64,000 bases of DNA from Cinnamomum chago (lineage: Eukaryota > Streptophyta > Magnoliopsida > Laurales > Lauraceae), in the NCBI GenBank assembly GCA_038049695.1, contig CP142458.1, positions 62,529,501 to 62,593,500 of the forward strand, in the 5' to 3' direction. Numbering within the stretch: position 1 is the first letter of the stretch; each line of letters opens with the position of its first letter. The position numbers and the translations under genes are program-made. Below are positions 24,401-34,415 of the stretch, piece after piece. The notes beneath the pieces are model-generated. The model did no database searches. It was not told the origin of the DNA and saw nothing but the letters and a program-made list of their open reading frames with translations.

Positions 24401-27400
24401 TCATGTTGCACAGCCTGCAAATAAGAACTTGGGATGGAAACAGAGGATAGTGTAGTCATCAAGGAAGCATGGGTAAATCCATACCGCTCAGGAGGGCGAG
24501 AAATTCTGGAGGAGCGACGCAAGAGACCAGTAGATGTGGGACCATTTGCCGGAGGATCAGGAGGATCAGGAGGGTGGGCATCTGCAGTGGTAGGCTTTTC
24601 CCTTCGACGATACACAAAATTAGGATTAAACCGTGTAACAGTTGTTTCTTCAGAAAACTCAGGTAACAAAGTTGTGGAAAATGGAGGAGGACAATCCAAG
24701 TTTGTTTGGAAAAAATATTGATTTTCAAAGAAAATGACATTACGAGAGATCCTGGTGCGACGAGCCATTGGATCATAGCAAACAAAACCCTTTTGGTTAG
24801 TGGCATATCCTAAAAAAACACACCTGCTAGATTGGGCCGTTAATTTTGTGCGCTCTGTGGGAGGCAAATGAACGAAGCAAACACACCCAAAGGTATGTAG
24901 ATGATTAAACGTAGGATGGTGACCAAAAAGTTTAAAATGTGGTGTTAATTTGCCAATGGTAGGTGATGGAAGACGGTTGATGAGATGTACTGCAGTGATA
25001 AGAGCTTCAGTCCAAAAACGAGGAGGAACAGATGATTCAATGAGAAGCGTTCTCGTGACATCAAGAAGATGCCTGTTTTTCCGTTCTGCGACTCCATTTT
25101 GTTGAGGAGTATAAGGACAAGTACGTTGAGATATAATTCCTCGACTTTTGAGGAAAGACTGGAAATCAGTAGAGACATACTCCCCCCCTGAATCTGAGCG
25201 CAAAGTTTTAATGCATTTGGAAAATTGGGTATCAACATAGCTAAGAAAAATTTTAAATGCATTAAGAACTTCAGATTTAGAATGTAACAAATAAACCCAA
25301 GTAAACCTGCTGTAATCATCAATAAATGTAACAAAGTATTTGAAATGACCATGAGAAATGGTAGGAGCAATGCCCCAAACATCACTGTGGATTAAGTCAA
25401 AACATGCATGGCTCCGAGTTGTAGAGTTAGAAAAAGGTAAAGTTTTACTTTTACCTAATTTACAAGCATCACACTCAAATGAAACAGAATCAAGAGGTTT
25501 ATTTAATAATCCAGTTTGAAACAAAGTGGACAACGTAGCAGCATTCGGATGACCAAGTCTATTATGCCATAACCGAGAATTATTAGGAAGTAAAAAACAA
25601 AACAACTGATGCCAAGGTTTATTTTGAATAAATGGAGATACTGGTAAAGTAAAAAGTCTGCCACGTTTAGGCCCCCTCGCGATCACTGCCCCCGACTCCT
25701 GGTCCTGCACAACACAACCAGAAGAAGAAAAGGAGACATTGCAATTATTCTCAACTAATTGACCAACAGAAATCAAATTGGTAGTAAGATGAGGGGACAC
25801 AAAAACATTTTTTAATGGAAAAGGGCCAGGGGCATCACCCACAGAGATGATGGGAAGGTGGTCTCCATTGGCAGCTTGAACAGATAGAGTGCCAGTGTAG
25901 GGAGTAACATGATGGAGTTTGGTGGGTGAGGAGGTCATGTGATTACTAGCTCCAGAATCTAAATACCATGTATTAGAAATGGACGAACCAGTACCTGAAA
26001 TGTTCATAGAGGACAGGGCATTGATAATCATCTGATTTACCATAGCCGGAGTAATTGGAGCTGGTGACTGTGTTTGTGATGAGGAACCAGGCTGTGATGT
26101 GGAATCAAACGGCAGTGAACCACTGAATTCAGAAGATGCATATTGTGGGGTGGTAGCCGAGTAAGCACTTAGAGCTGACTGCACATAGGGACGAGACGCA
26201 GAATTGCGAGCCTTCTTCCGACACTCTTCAATACTATGACCAACGGCCTTACAATATTTGCAGATTTTCAGCTTGCATTGATTTGCATAATGGCCATATT
26301 TTTTACAGTTGTAACACTGTACTTTACTGATGTCCCGAGGAGGTGGCCTGGTTTTAGCAGCATAGGCAAGCGGAGGGACAGTGTTGCTCTGTTGTTCAAT
26401 GGCAATTTTGGTAACAAGGCGTTGTTCTTCTCGTAGAAGTTCTTGAAGACAGTCATCTACGTTGGGAAGAGAAGCGCGGCTCATCAAGTTGGATCTCACT
26501 GTCTCATATTCAGGGCGCAGTTTCATGAGCAATTGGTCCCGATGACTGTTTTGTTGTAAAGAAAGTAACTCAGGGAGCAGCGCTTCAGAGACAGTAGCAA
26601 ACTTGATTTCATCATATTCTGACCAGAGGATTAGAAATCCGGAGTAATAATCCTGGACGGAAAGCGTGCCTTGGGAGTAATTTGCAATTTCTAATTCCAG
26701 TTGAAATTGACGAGCAGCATGATTTTGATAATAGACCTTTTTCAGATATTCCCACATTTCCTTTGAGGTTTTGCATGGTCGTAGATATAAAATAAAATTT
26801 GGTTCTACAGAAGAAAGAATCCAAGATTTTATCTTTGCATCTTTAGTTTTCCAAGAAAGAATTTTCTTGGCATCATCAGTAGGGATTGGTTCAGATCCGT
26901 CAATATGGGCCCACAGTTCCTTTCCCTCAAGGTATAACTGGAATTGAAATGCCCAAGACACATAGTTTTTGCCATTAAATCGAACAATAGAGAGTTCTGA
27001 TTTTTCAGGTTTATCCATGATAGCAGAACAGAAGGCAGTGGAGAACAGCAATCAGTGATAGCAGCAGTAAACAGCAAACGGAACAAATCCAGCAAGCAGC
27101 AGTAGAGAGGAAAAGGACAGCAGTAATAAACAGCAGCAAGAAATAGCAACCAGCAGCAGAGAGGAAGTAGTAGAGAACAGCAAACAGCAAACAGTAGTGT
27201 AAACAGTGCACAGCAACAAAATAGTCCCAAACGTCCCTGTCGACAGCAGGTAATTCCACTCGTGGGCCCCACGTGATGATCTTGACACAGATCAGAGTGT
27301 GGGGATGAAAAGAGAGTAGATTTATGCAACTACTGGAAGTGGTCGCATGCAGATCAAATCTATATCCAGGATTTTGGACGGCAGAGATGAAAACTAGTGA

Positions 27401-28928
27401 AAAAAATGAATTTTCACAAAAGATTGGTAGAAAACCTACCTCTGATGATCAATAAATCAGGAAAAATTCTTTAGAAATCCAGGAAACTCCAGTCGACCAA
27501 GATGGGAGTAGTCCGCTGATGTGATGGTGATGATCATAGGTGGGCCACGCCTGATCTGAGATGATCAGAGATGATCCGGCTGAAGAGAATGATCACAGAT
27601 GATCACAGACTGGCTTCCTATGCTTGGAAGATGACTTAGGAGAAGATCACAGATGATTTGACCAAGCTCTGATACCATGTTATTGCAAACAGAAGTGATA
27701 CAGACATGAGAGAGAGAGATAAAGTGGAGATGAATGTTCTCCTTCCATCGTCGACTGAGATCTATATTTAAAAGGGTTTAATCCCTGATTACATTCTAAC
27801 AGTGCTTATCCATTAGTTACACCTGGATTTAGATCCATACTAATAGCTAACAACTAACTAGTATATAAATGGGCCTGCTATATTGGGCCTGGAGGCCCAG
27901 GATTGACAGCCCCAAGTTTGGATAGAGGGAGGAGGGTTTCGTTAGGTGTGTTGACAGGGAGCATAGAACTTTTGTCGGAACCCAAACATGAATTTTGAGA
28001 AAACATTCCAGGAGATAGATCAGAATAGAGAAACTTAATTCATGTAGCCGACCGGAACATAACTGAGACAAGGCTTTGATGATTTTATGAAATCTGCATA
28101 GATGGTGGAAAAATATGATCTCCTTGGGTCTAGCTCGTCTTCTTTCCCTTCTTTACTATGGTTGTAGAGCACTTGAAAAAAGGGTTTACACATTGCACCA
28201 AAGTTGACTGATGGATATAATTGACTTGATCAGATTCACTAATGTATTTTAAGCATATGAGGGAAAAACAAAAGATACTGAACATTGAACAACCCCTGCA
28301 ACTTCCCACCCACACAAGAAAAACACAAACATGTAAATGTGTAATGGCATTCACCAAAACCTGTATTCACCATTGATTTGTATAAATCTAAGTTTTGATT
28401 TTTAAAATTTTGGAGCGTTTAAATTGATAGCCACCATCATGAAACCTCATCCATGACAAGCGTTCCCTTCCTACCCCTAGATTTTAATTGTGGTTTGAAT
28501 GGACTTCACAATATTACCATGTTGTTGACTCATACTATATGAGGCCTCAAGTTGTCATAATATTCTACTTTTCCTGATCATTTCTTTTGTGTCTCTATAC
28601 ACTGAAAATACTTGCATAATTAGTAACAAAGTCATGTGAATGTGGTCTAATTCAGGTCTTACTTGAGCTGGCTCGGAGCAGGAACAAGATTCCACTGCCA
28701 AAATCTATTGCAGGGCCTGGAATCCCACTCCCCCCGGAACAGGATACATTGATCAGCCCTAACTACCAACTTGCAATCCCAAGGAAGCGGTCTGCACAAG
28801 CAGTTGAAGAAACAGAAGAAGATGAAGAGGGGGCAAATCCAAACACTTCCCAGGAGCAAAAGACGGACCAGCAGCAACAGCCTCCACAAAGGGTATCTTT
28901 TCCCTTGGCTGCAAAACGTCCCAGGTGA
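18420..28928 (+). CDS. TAF9: TAF9, TFIID subunit 9 (exons 18420-18731 and 28656-28928)
   Basis: TAF9 is a histone-fold TBP-associated factor that pairs with TAF6 in TFIID and SAGA in the nucleus. Exon 1 (104 codons) carries an acidic N-terminus and the histone fold at about residues 27-97, with [35 protein letters not shown] and [18 protein letters not shown]. Exon 2 (90 codons plus TGA) gives the conserved [35 protein letters not shown], an acidic/Gln-rich linker and the basic end [10 protein letters not shown]. The splice is phase 0: GAG|gtaaaa at 18731 and attcag|GTC at 28656. Total 194 residues, close to the Arabidopsis protein. The 9.9-kb intron contains a Copia element, an L1 fragment and an RTE remnant. 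I chose the ATG at 18420; the in-frame upstream copy offers only GTG. The gene looks functional. Confidence 0.93.
18732..22670. other. TAF9 intron, 5' part
   Basis: Non-coding. About 19625-20150 is a diverged member of the 'ggctgtaaatg ... gggtctggtttcgg' repeat class. A poly-A tract lies at about 20922-20938 and an L1 fragment at 21330-21720. No other gene is seen. Confidence 0.6.
21330..21720 (+). mobile_element. L1-type LINE fragment (zf-RVT region)
   Basis: A broken frame reads [17 protein letters not shown], then LWKFN and a WPAEQ block, the region after the reverse transcriptase of plant L1 elements (zf-RVT followed by the host-nuclear linker). Several stops and shifts show it is long dead. 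Confidence 0.6.
22676..22892 (-). repeat. Copia 3' LTR (217 bp)
   Basis: Begins TGTTATTGCAAACAG and ends GGCCCAGGATTGACA on the plus strand. It lacks the 14 bases GCTATATTGGGCCT present in the other LTR between two GGGCCT direct repeats. Confidence 0.93.
22893..22901 (-). other. Copia polypurine tract
   Basis: On the minus strand GAGGGGGGG abuts the 3' LTR, the expected place for plus-strand DNA priming. It overlaps the stop codon of the polyprotein. Confidence 0.85.
22900..27018 (-). CDS. Copia gag-pol polyprotein, intact
   Basis: One open frame encodes, in order (numbering from the upstream in-frame Met at 27051): Gag with the [19 protein letters not shown] core, two CX2CX4HX4C zinc knuckles (246-259 and 264-277), aspartic protease DSGA (365-368), the GAG-pre-integrase LWHNRLGHP block, integrase with HSDVWG, FIDDYS and NGVAERKNR catalytic surroundings, reverse transcriptase with YVDD (1066-1069), and RNase H with DADWAG and EAEY. 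This order (IN before RT) defines Ty1/Copia. I prefer the Met at 27018 (MDKPEK), giving 1,372 residues, because the 11 residues before it are Copia leader-like; the upstream Met gives 1,383. All key residues I can check are present. Confidence 0.95.
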   Translation of the reverse strand: MDKPEKSELSIVRFNGKNYVSWAFQFQLYLEGKELWAHIDGSEPIPTDDAKKILSWKTKDAKIKSWILSSVEPNFILYLRPCKTSKEMWEYLKKVYYQNHAARQFQLELEIANYSQGTLSVQDYYSGFLILWSEYDEIKFATVSEALLPELLSLQQNSHRDQLLMKLRPEYETVRSNLMSRASLPNVDDCLQELLREEQRLVTKIAIEQQSNTVPPLAYAAKTRPPPRDISKVQCYNCKKYGHYANQCKLKICKYCKAVGHSIEECRKKARNSASRPYVQSALSAYSATTPQYASSEFSGSLPFDSTSQPGSSSQTQSPAPITPAMVNQMIINALSSMNISGTGSSISNTWYLDSGASNHMTSSPTKLHHVTPYTGTLSVQAANGDHLPIISVGDAPGPFPLKNVFVSPHLTTNLISVGQLVENNCNVSFSSSGCVVQDQESGAVIARGPKRGRLFTLPVSPFIQNKPWHQLFCFLLPNNSRLWHNRLGHPNAATLSTLFQTGLLNKPLDSVSFECDACKLGKSKTLPFSNSTTRSHACFDLIHSDVWGIAPTISHGHFKYFVTFIDDYSRFTWVYLLHSKSEVLNAFKIFLSYVDTQFSKCIKTLRSDSGGEYVSTDFQSFLKSRGIISQRTCPYTPQQNGVAERKNRHLLDVTRTLLIESSVPPRFWTEALITAVHLINRLPSPTIGKLTPHFKLFGHHPTFNHLHTFGCVCFVHLPPTERTKLTAQSSRCVFLGYATNQKGFVCYDPMARRTRISRNVIFFENQYFFQTNLDCPPPFSTTLLPEFSEETTVTRFNPNFVYRRREKPTTADAHPPDPPDPPANGPTSTGLLRRSSRISRPPERYGFTHASLMTTLSSVSIPSSYLQAVQHDCWNQAMKAELDALTLNHTWDIVDCPSSVKPIGCKWIYSIKLKSDGSLDRHKARLVALGNRQEYGIDYEETFAPVSKMTTVRLLLTIAASQSWPLYQMDVKNAFLHGDLKEEVYMRIPPGVTSPSKKSVCHLRRSLYGLKQAPRAWFETFKDRLGTIGFTQSQYDPSLFLSHASTGFTVLLVYVDDIIITGTDDAMIKSLQASLRDSFHMKDLGPLHYFLGLEIHQSPKGLFINQHKYATDLIELADLDESSSVDTPLEVNLKLSKDDGDLLPDPHTYRRLVGSLVYLTITRPDISYAVNLVSQFMTSPRHLHLTAVKRIIRYLLGTRARGLYYPKDNRLLLTAYADADWAGCPDTRRSTTGWCMYLGQSLISWKCKKQERVSKSSTEAEYRAMSSACSEILWLRGLLSELGFAQASPTSLNADNTGAIRITANPVLHERTKHIEVDCHFIRDEYKRDVISLPHVPTEFQFADIFTKGLARPRHQFLVSKLLLYDTPASI
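27019..27665 (-). other. Copia 5' leader
   Basis: Between primer site and gag. The part nearest gag (27040-27240) is rich in CAG/AGC-like trinucleotides and gives several spurious Cys/Leu-rich ORFs on the minus strand. Confidence 0.7.
27666..27677 (-). other. Copia primer-binding site (initiator Met tRNA)
   Basis: Minus-strand TGGTATCAGAGC starts directly at the inner edge of the 5' LTR and is the standard plant Copia sequence complementary to the 3' end of initiator tRNA-Met. Confidence 0.92.
27678..27908 (-). repeat. Copia 5' LTR (231 bp)
   Basis: Same sequence as the 3' LTR plus a 14-bp insertion near the end. Transcription from it would run leftwards through gag-pol. Confidence 0.93.
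27914..28655. other. TAF9 intron, 3' part
   Basis: Non-coding up to the acceptor attcag at 28650-28655. It contains an RTE 3'-end remnant at 28030-28085. Confidence 0.6.
28030..28085 (+). mobile_element. RTE-type LINE 3'-end remnant
   Basis: CATGTAGCCGACC, then GAGACAAGGCTTTGATGAT, is the typical 3' terminus of plant RTE elements ('CATGTAGCCGACCCC...GGCTTTGTTG'). Confidence 0.6.
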
Positions 28929-29566
28929 GAAAGTCAACATGAAGACTCTTCTTTGGAACTCAAGAAGATTGAACTGAAATTGCATGCCTGCATTTATGGG
29001 ATTTGGTGTAAAATGATGGAACTTTGTGGGGTTTAGTTATTTTTGTACCATACAAAATCTGGTTTGTTTTATGCCGTCTTCCTGTATTTAAGCTATCGTT
29101 AACAATGGGGAATCAGAATGCTCTCACAACTAGGCATAGGGATGCAAGTTCATTTATATTTATCCCAATTGTAAGATTTTAGTATTTTGGTAGAATGGAT
29201 GATCATTCTATCTTGGCTTTCATTCTGTACGCATGGCATCTATGGTTTGTGATCGATATCTATTGACTGGATAGGCTCACCATCCATGAATTTATTTTTA
29301 TATAATTAATTTGATCTTTCTCTTGCTGTGGGATACTTTTAGGCTCTTCCCATCAAAGGCTTGTCTTTGCCCCAGCAGTGGGATTTTAAAGGTATGATCT
29401 TATTTCTTTGTTTTTGAGCAATCTTGGATTTTAGAAGGGCTCATCGATCGACAGTTAGAAGTGCTATAATATGAAAGGTGTCCCAGCCCTCCTCAATCCA
29501 AGAAGTAGCAGATTCTTTATTTGAAGATCCAATTTGCTATAGTTTGTTGTTTCTTATAATTAACAG
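28929..29566. other. TAF9 3' flank / UTR region
   Basis: No ORF. A 46-base exon-like piece bounded by ag and gt lies at about 29342-29388, but I cannot connect it to either neighbour. Confidence 0.4.
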
Positions 29567-29685
29567 GTGTGTGCATGTAGTCTCCGAACATTGGCATCTC
29601 ATTTCATATTTTCTGGTGGAATGGGCCGTGTCATTCGGAGAGAATTGATTAGAACTACGTATTCTCTGGTGGAAAGGCCCCTCTG
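29567..29685 (+). pseudogene. Exon-like block, possibly upstream exon of the MPS1/PRD2-like relic
   Basis: After an acceptor-like ttaacag at 29566 the frame VCACSLRTLASHFIFSGG, then MGRVIRRELIRTT is open and coding-like. It is then broken by a minus-strand L1 tail. It lies about 1.6 kb before the first clearly recognisable MPS1/PRD2-like exon. I infer it belongs to the same gene; I cannot confirm it from memory. Confidence 0.4.
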
Positions 29686-29858
29686 TTTTTTTTTTTTTGG
29701 CCAAGGATTCATTCATATAAGGCAAAACAGGAACAACAGAGTTACCCCAGAAAACACAACAGCAAACTCCACAGCAGAAACCAACATCAACCAACTATAA
29801 ACAACAAAACCACGCAGGAAAATTCCAAAACACAAAAACCAAAAAGCAGAGGATCACA
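29686..29858 (-). mobile_element. 5'-truncated L1 LINE tail inserted in the exon-like block
   Basis: The plus strand shows a T-run (29686-29698) followed by GGCCAAGGATTCATTCATA, so the minus strand reads ..TGAATGAATCCTTGGCC-polyA, a typical plant L1 3' end. Flanks GGAAAGGCCCCTCTG and GGAAGGGCCCTTCTATG form an eroded target duplication. Confidence 0.65.
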
Positions 29859-29875
29859 GGAAGGGCCCTTCTATG

Positions 29876-31285
29876 CAAAGAGAATTGAACAAAAATCTTC
29901 AATGTTTTCCCCTTCCATTTAGGTGGCTGCTGATAACAACAGCTCAGGTCGACTTCAGCTGTGTACAAAATAGAGGAATTCTTCCTCAAACTTCTGTTAA
30001 AACAATCTCCTCTCCATTCACTGTAGGAGACATACTTGCTAAATTTTTAGTTTTTGTCAAAATTACCACTGTGATTTGATCCATTTATGAAATGTATTGG
30101 GTGAACCATTTATGTGGGTCCACCTGGATGCATGTGGATCAATGGTGATCACTGTGATTTAACGGTAGAAGCTATCCAGTTTTTAAGGTATTATTACTCT
30201 TACAGTTTCTCAAGTGAATGTGCAACTATTGTAATTTGAGTTTAAGATAGCAAGTTCAGGGATGCTTGTGGCAATAATTATTAATTTATATATATAATGA
30301 CAGTAACCCTCTATAATGTGGAATCAGGATCATTTAAGTATTTCCCCCACGGTGACCGTGAGCGGACGAATCTTTGCATTCAGACATTGGAGGTACCTTT
30401 CATCAGTTTGAGTGAAATTCAAACTCGACCACCTACTACTACTAAAATTCTTTCAGAATACTTAAACACAAGCCTCAGAATTCTAGATTTATAGGACAAT
30501 TTCTATCTTTTATATGTATAAAAAATAATCTTTACCTCATTTTCTTTTGGCAATTTAGGGCTCTAGGTCGGCTGAGTCCCATGTGACTCAGTCTAGTGAA
30601 CTTGACATGAGTACTTCAAAATCCTGTTTGTAAAAGAACAAAGAACTCTACAGATAAAACATGATCCATCCTGCTTATTTGTCAGACGCAGCTGCATGTT
30701 CCAGATTTATCTCATTAGTCCTCATAGCAGTCTGAACCCAGTTAGTTCTTGGGAGCTGATTCAGGCTTGTCAACACCCTAGAGATTTAATTAGTTACCTT
30801 GTCAAGATGAATATGGCTTTGTGCATTCCACATAGCTTAACATCTGATGATTGTTATTAGTATGCTATGCCGATTTATTTTAAAAAATAGAACAAAGATC
30901 CATTTAATCATCTGTGCAATGTACTTAATTTGCTACAACAACTAGGATGTTATTGTAGCAAATGAGGCTTCCAATATTGTTCAGGTTTTAACTCCAGCTC
31001 TAGAAAAGACTATAGGATTTAATACGCTGCGGCTGCAGTTGTCAGTCGACATCTCCTATTTATTAAGTATACTCTTTTGGAGCTCATCAAGCCAACATTG
31101 AATTTCATGCACTTTTCTGAATAATGTGGGAGTTCTTGTTTACTAATTGAGAATCTGTTAAGTTTTTCATCAATGCCATTGTTATTTCTTTCACTTTTTC
31201 TTTTTCTTTTTCCACTTCTAACCATCTTTCAAGTTTTTTTATTTTCTCTCTTAAATCTTGATTATAGTTTCACTTTCTATTTTAG
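29876..31285. other. Region between exon-like blocks
   Basis: Mostly non-coding. A candidate exon (about 30328-30391, ..YFPHGDRERTNLCIQTLE|gtacct) is open and followed by a donor-like site, but I cannot assign it. Confidence 0.35.
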
Positions 31286-31674
31286 GAACAGAAAATTCTG
31301 GTTTTGATGCCCAGTCCTGTGTTCAGCACATAATTCGTAAGCTAGGAAGTGAGCCATTTATCGGTCAACGCACCATGCTCTTAGTTTCTCAAAAGCTGTG
31401 CATACTTTCAGACTGTTTGCTTTTAATGGATCCCTTTGACGATGCGTTCCCTAATAATCATTGCAGCATGTATATGATGTAAGTTCTTTGCAACCTACAT
31501 GTTACTAGACCCATGGATATTTTATTTCAAAGTTAAATGATGGTGTTATGGCCCAGTAGATTTATTTCCTTCTGAATTTGGAACCAATAAAGTTGCACAG
31601 AATCTCTTTTACTTTTATACAATTACTAGCATTTAGTAGAGCAGAAATTTCATATGGTGAATCCTGTGAATCCT

Positions 31675-32150
31675 TTCCTTTTCTTTTCTTTTTTCCTGAT
31701 CAATTAAGTTCATTAACCAAAATCCACAATAGATATAAACAAACAATTAAAAATTATACAAAATCTCTGTGCTAGAGTCACTCTCTTCTGCCCAAGTATC
31801 AGCCAGCTAATTCATTTACTTCCATAACAGATGTTTAACAACATATTGATGAGCAGAATAAATGAAACAAACTTGTTTTGTGCAATACAGAACTATCAGC
31901 CTACCCAGCAGTCAAGGGAACAAAGAGGCCGTAGAATCCCACTGAAGAGCAGAACAAGAGTCACCTTCAACTAAAGTGTTCATAGCTGATATCTTTTTTA
32001 ATTCACGGCAATCCCCTAGCATAGCATACAACTCTGCCCATACTTTGGGGTTTTAAAGAGATGCATTCCACCAGCATTGATCAGAAAATTTACCAGGCCT
32101 GCAGAAGCAAGTAAAAAAGTCACACATCATGTTCTTGAATGATTTCCCCA
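31675..32150 (-). mobile_element. L1-type LINE 3' fragment (RNase H region)
   Basis: The minus strand reads a broken RNase H domain, with ELYAMLGDCRELKK and later an NELADTLA-like stretch, the C-terminus of plant L1 ORF2. It lies in the intron between exons A and B of the MPS1/PRD2-like gene. Confidence 0.6.
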
Positions 32151-34382
32151 ACTCCTGCCTTTGTATTCCCCTTATTATAACTACATAAAATTATCTACTG
32201 TAAAGTCCCTATCAAAGCAGGACAGAATTCTCAAGTTATGGGAACAACAAAGGTTATTAGCATTCCGTTAATATAATAATGTGAATCTAAATCTTTACCC
32301 AACGATACAATTAAGATGTGCTCTTGAATTCTTCTGAAGCCTGTAGTTCAAGGGTTCAAAACTTGCACGTATCTTACTGATTAGAAACAGAAACATGGGT
32401 ATCAGTTGGCCAATTTCAGTGCATCAAATCCTGTGAACATCTAGCTATATGGAGGGAGAACCTTAACACAACTACTATGTAAAGAACTAATTTGATGCAA
32501 AATAAGTGAAATGCAAATCACATGTTTTATAACCAAATAGCCAACCCATCATCACTCTTAAATGATAAAGCCAAATACTATAGATCCAAGCTTGTCAAGG
32601 GATGAATTGAGTAATGCTTCGATAGTAAACTTTGGAACTTCTATATTAATGGAATGAGACTTGATTACTGATTTTTAGTCTTTCTCATCTTTGATAAAAT
32701 TGGGTTTTAAGTAGGGTTGAATAGAAAAGTTGAAGTCACAAAGCCAATACTAGATAAATGAGATATGGCTTTGATGATGATGATATTACATGTCCGTGTT
32801 CACCATAGGATCATTATCTCCTCCCTATGCGCTATTTGGTCCATTCAGATCTGTACCATTGTCACAGCGGGGCCCAGTGATATTCAGGGGCCGTCCTGCC
32901 TTTGGGGACGATCTTGATGCACCCTCCTGCAGGAGGGTGTGCGCAGGAGAAAATTTTCTGTTAAACATATTGATAGATCAATAAAAATGCCATTTTGGTA
33001 CCTATTTTTACCAGTTGTCACTATCTGCAATATCTTGTGGATCCATAGTATCCATGTGAAAATAAAGGAGAATACCTAAAATGATTTTCCGATGGGTTGA
33101 GATCTGCCTGCTTGCAGTTAAACATTAAATGCTTATACTTGAAACCGGCTGCCATCATTATGTAGCTATGTCACTTCCAGACTTGTGAAATGGTAACTTG
33201 GGAACAGCAGAGTGAAGGAAGTCATTACTATTAATACCATGAAAAGAAAAACAGAGAGTACAGAGCAGCAAGCTTATCTGAATAACTAAGAGACTTATTT
33301 TATTGACTACATAACTTAGACATATACAGCTGATGCTGGATATCAGAATTAAATTGGTTAGACAGAAAAACAGGAGGGAAACTACTGCAGAGAATACTTG
33401 ATACTAGCCACATAATTCTGTGACTGAATTATTTCCCTAAAGACTCTCTAACTTACTGACAGCTGTAAACATTAGCATAAAGTAAGCAACTAAAATAATA
33501 ACTGCAGAGACTGAATAATACTCAGTCATAACTCATAACCAACTATGTAATATTGGTAATGACTTTCAACATACCAGTCATTGATTTTCATAGTATATAA
33601 AAAAAACAAGATTGGGCCATTGTTTGATGAATCTCTTAAAACTGAATTTTATTGAGTGAAACAGTGCAACAAGTTTGTTTTCTAATCTAATATTTTTGCC
33701 TATATTTCTGAATTACAGAACATTACTTTGTGCAAGTATATTTTGAAAATGATGTTTGAAGTTTCAATTTTAATGTTTTTGTGTTTCTTTTACAAATAAT
33801 ATCAAGTACAGGATTCAACTTATCGAGTTTTTGATATCAGATTATGTCCAAACATGGACAAGTAATGAAGATTTTGAGAACAGTATGTTTCTCGCTCACA
33901 ATCTCTGCATAAGAATGAATCAGTTAAACTTATTGCCTTCACTGTCTCTCAATTCAACTGCATTTTCTTCATCAATGGTTTCCATATGATCCATAATGCC
34001 ACTTTTATCCTCTTTCAAACTTCACTTTTATTGTTAATATTTTCCATGATTTCTGTGGAGAAAGTTGTGAAGTAATTGTGTTATTTGTTAAAACAAATGG
34101 TTTGATGAATTTTATATATTAATCTTGACTCTTCATGAATTTCTGCCATTCCTATTATGTGATGTATTGATGAATATATGGTTTAGAAAAATCCGTTGTG
34201 AACATCTAGACTCATGCTGAGTTGACTTGAACAATCAGGTTTATGAAAGTTATTTGTATATTCTCTTTAATTTATTTACATAATCTTATGATGGTCGAAA
34301 TTAATATTTCCTCAAGTATGAGTGTGTATCTGAGAGTGCTTCAGTTTAAGACCTCTTTGTAGCCGCCCCCACTCCCAAAAAT

Positions 34383-34384
<2 letters not shown>

Positions 34385-34415
<31 letters not shown>
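34385..34415. repeat. (CA)n microsatellite
   Basis: About 15 CA units, in the intron between exons B and C of the MPS1/PRD2-like gene. Confidence 0.9.

Larger units (their letters stand above)
22676..27908 (-). mobile_element. Complete Ty1/Copia LTR retrotransposon in the TAF9 intron
   Basis: The element is 5,233 bp with TG..CA LTRs at 22676-22892 and 27678-27908, flanked by the 5-bp duplication GCCCC (22671-22675 and 27909-27913). It reads on the minus strand, antisense to TAF9. A tRNA-iMet-type primer site (TGGTATCAGAGC, 27666-27677) follows the 5' LTR and a polypurine tract (GAGGGGGGG, 22893-22901) precedes the 3' LTR. The two LTRs are identical by eye except for one 14-bp indel, and the gag-pol frame has no stops, so the insertion is recent and may still be mobile. 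Confidence 0.95.

Noticed and set aside
26829..27329. Cys/Leu-rich minus-strand ORFs in the Copia leader
   Set aside because: Low-complexity translation of the CAG-rich leader and an alternate frame of gag.
29342..29388. 46-base piece bounded by tttag and gtatga
   Set aside because: Good splice-like borders but no protein match and no phase link to TAF9 or the MPS1/PRD2-like exons.
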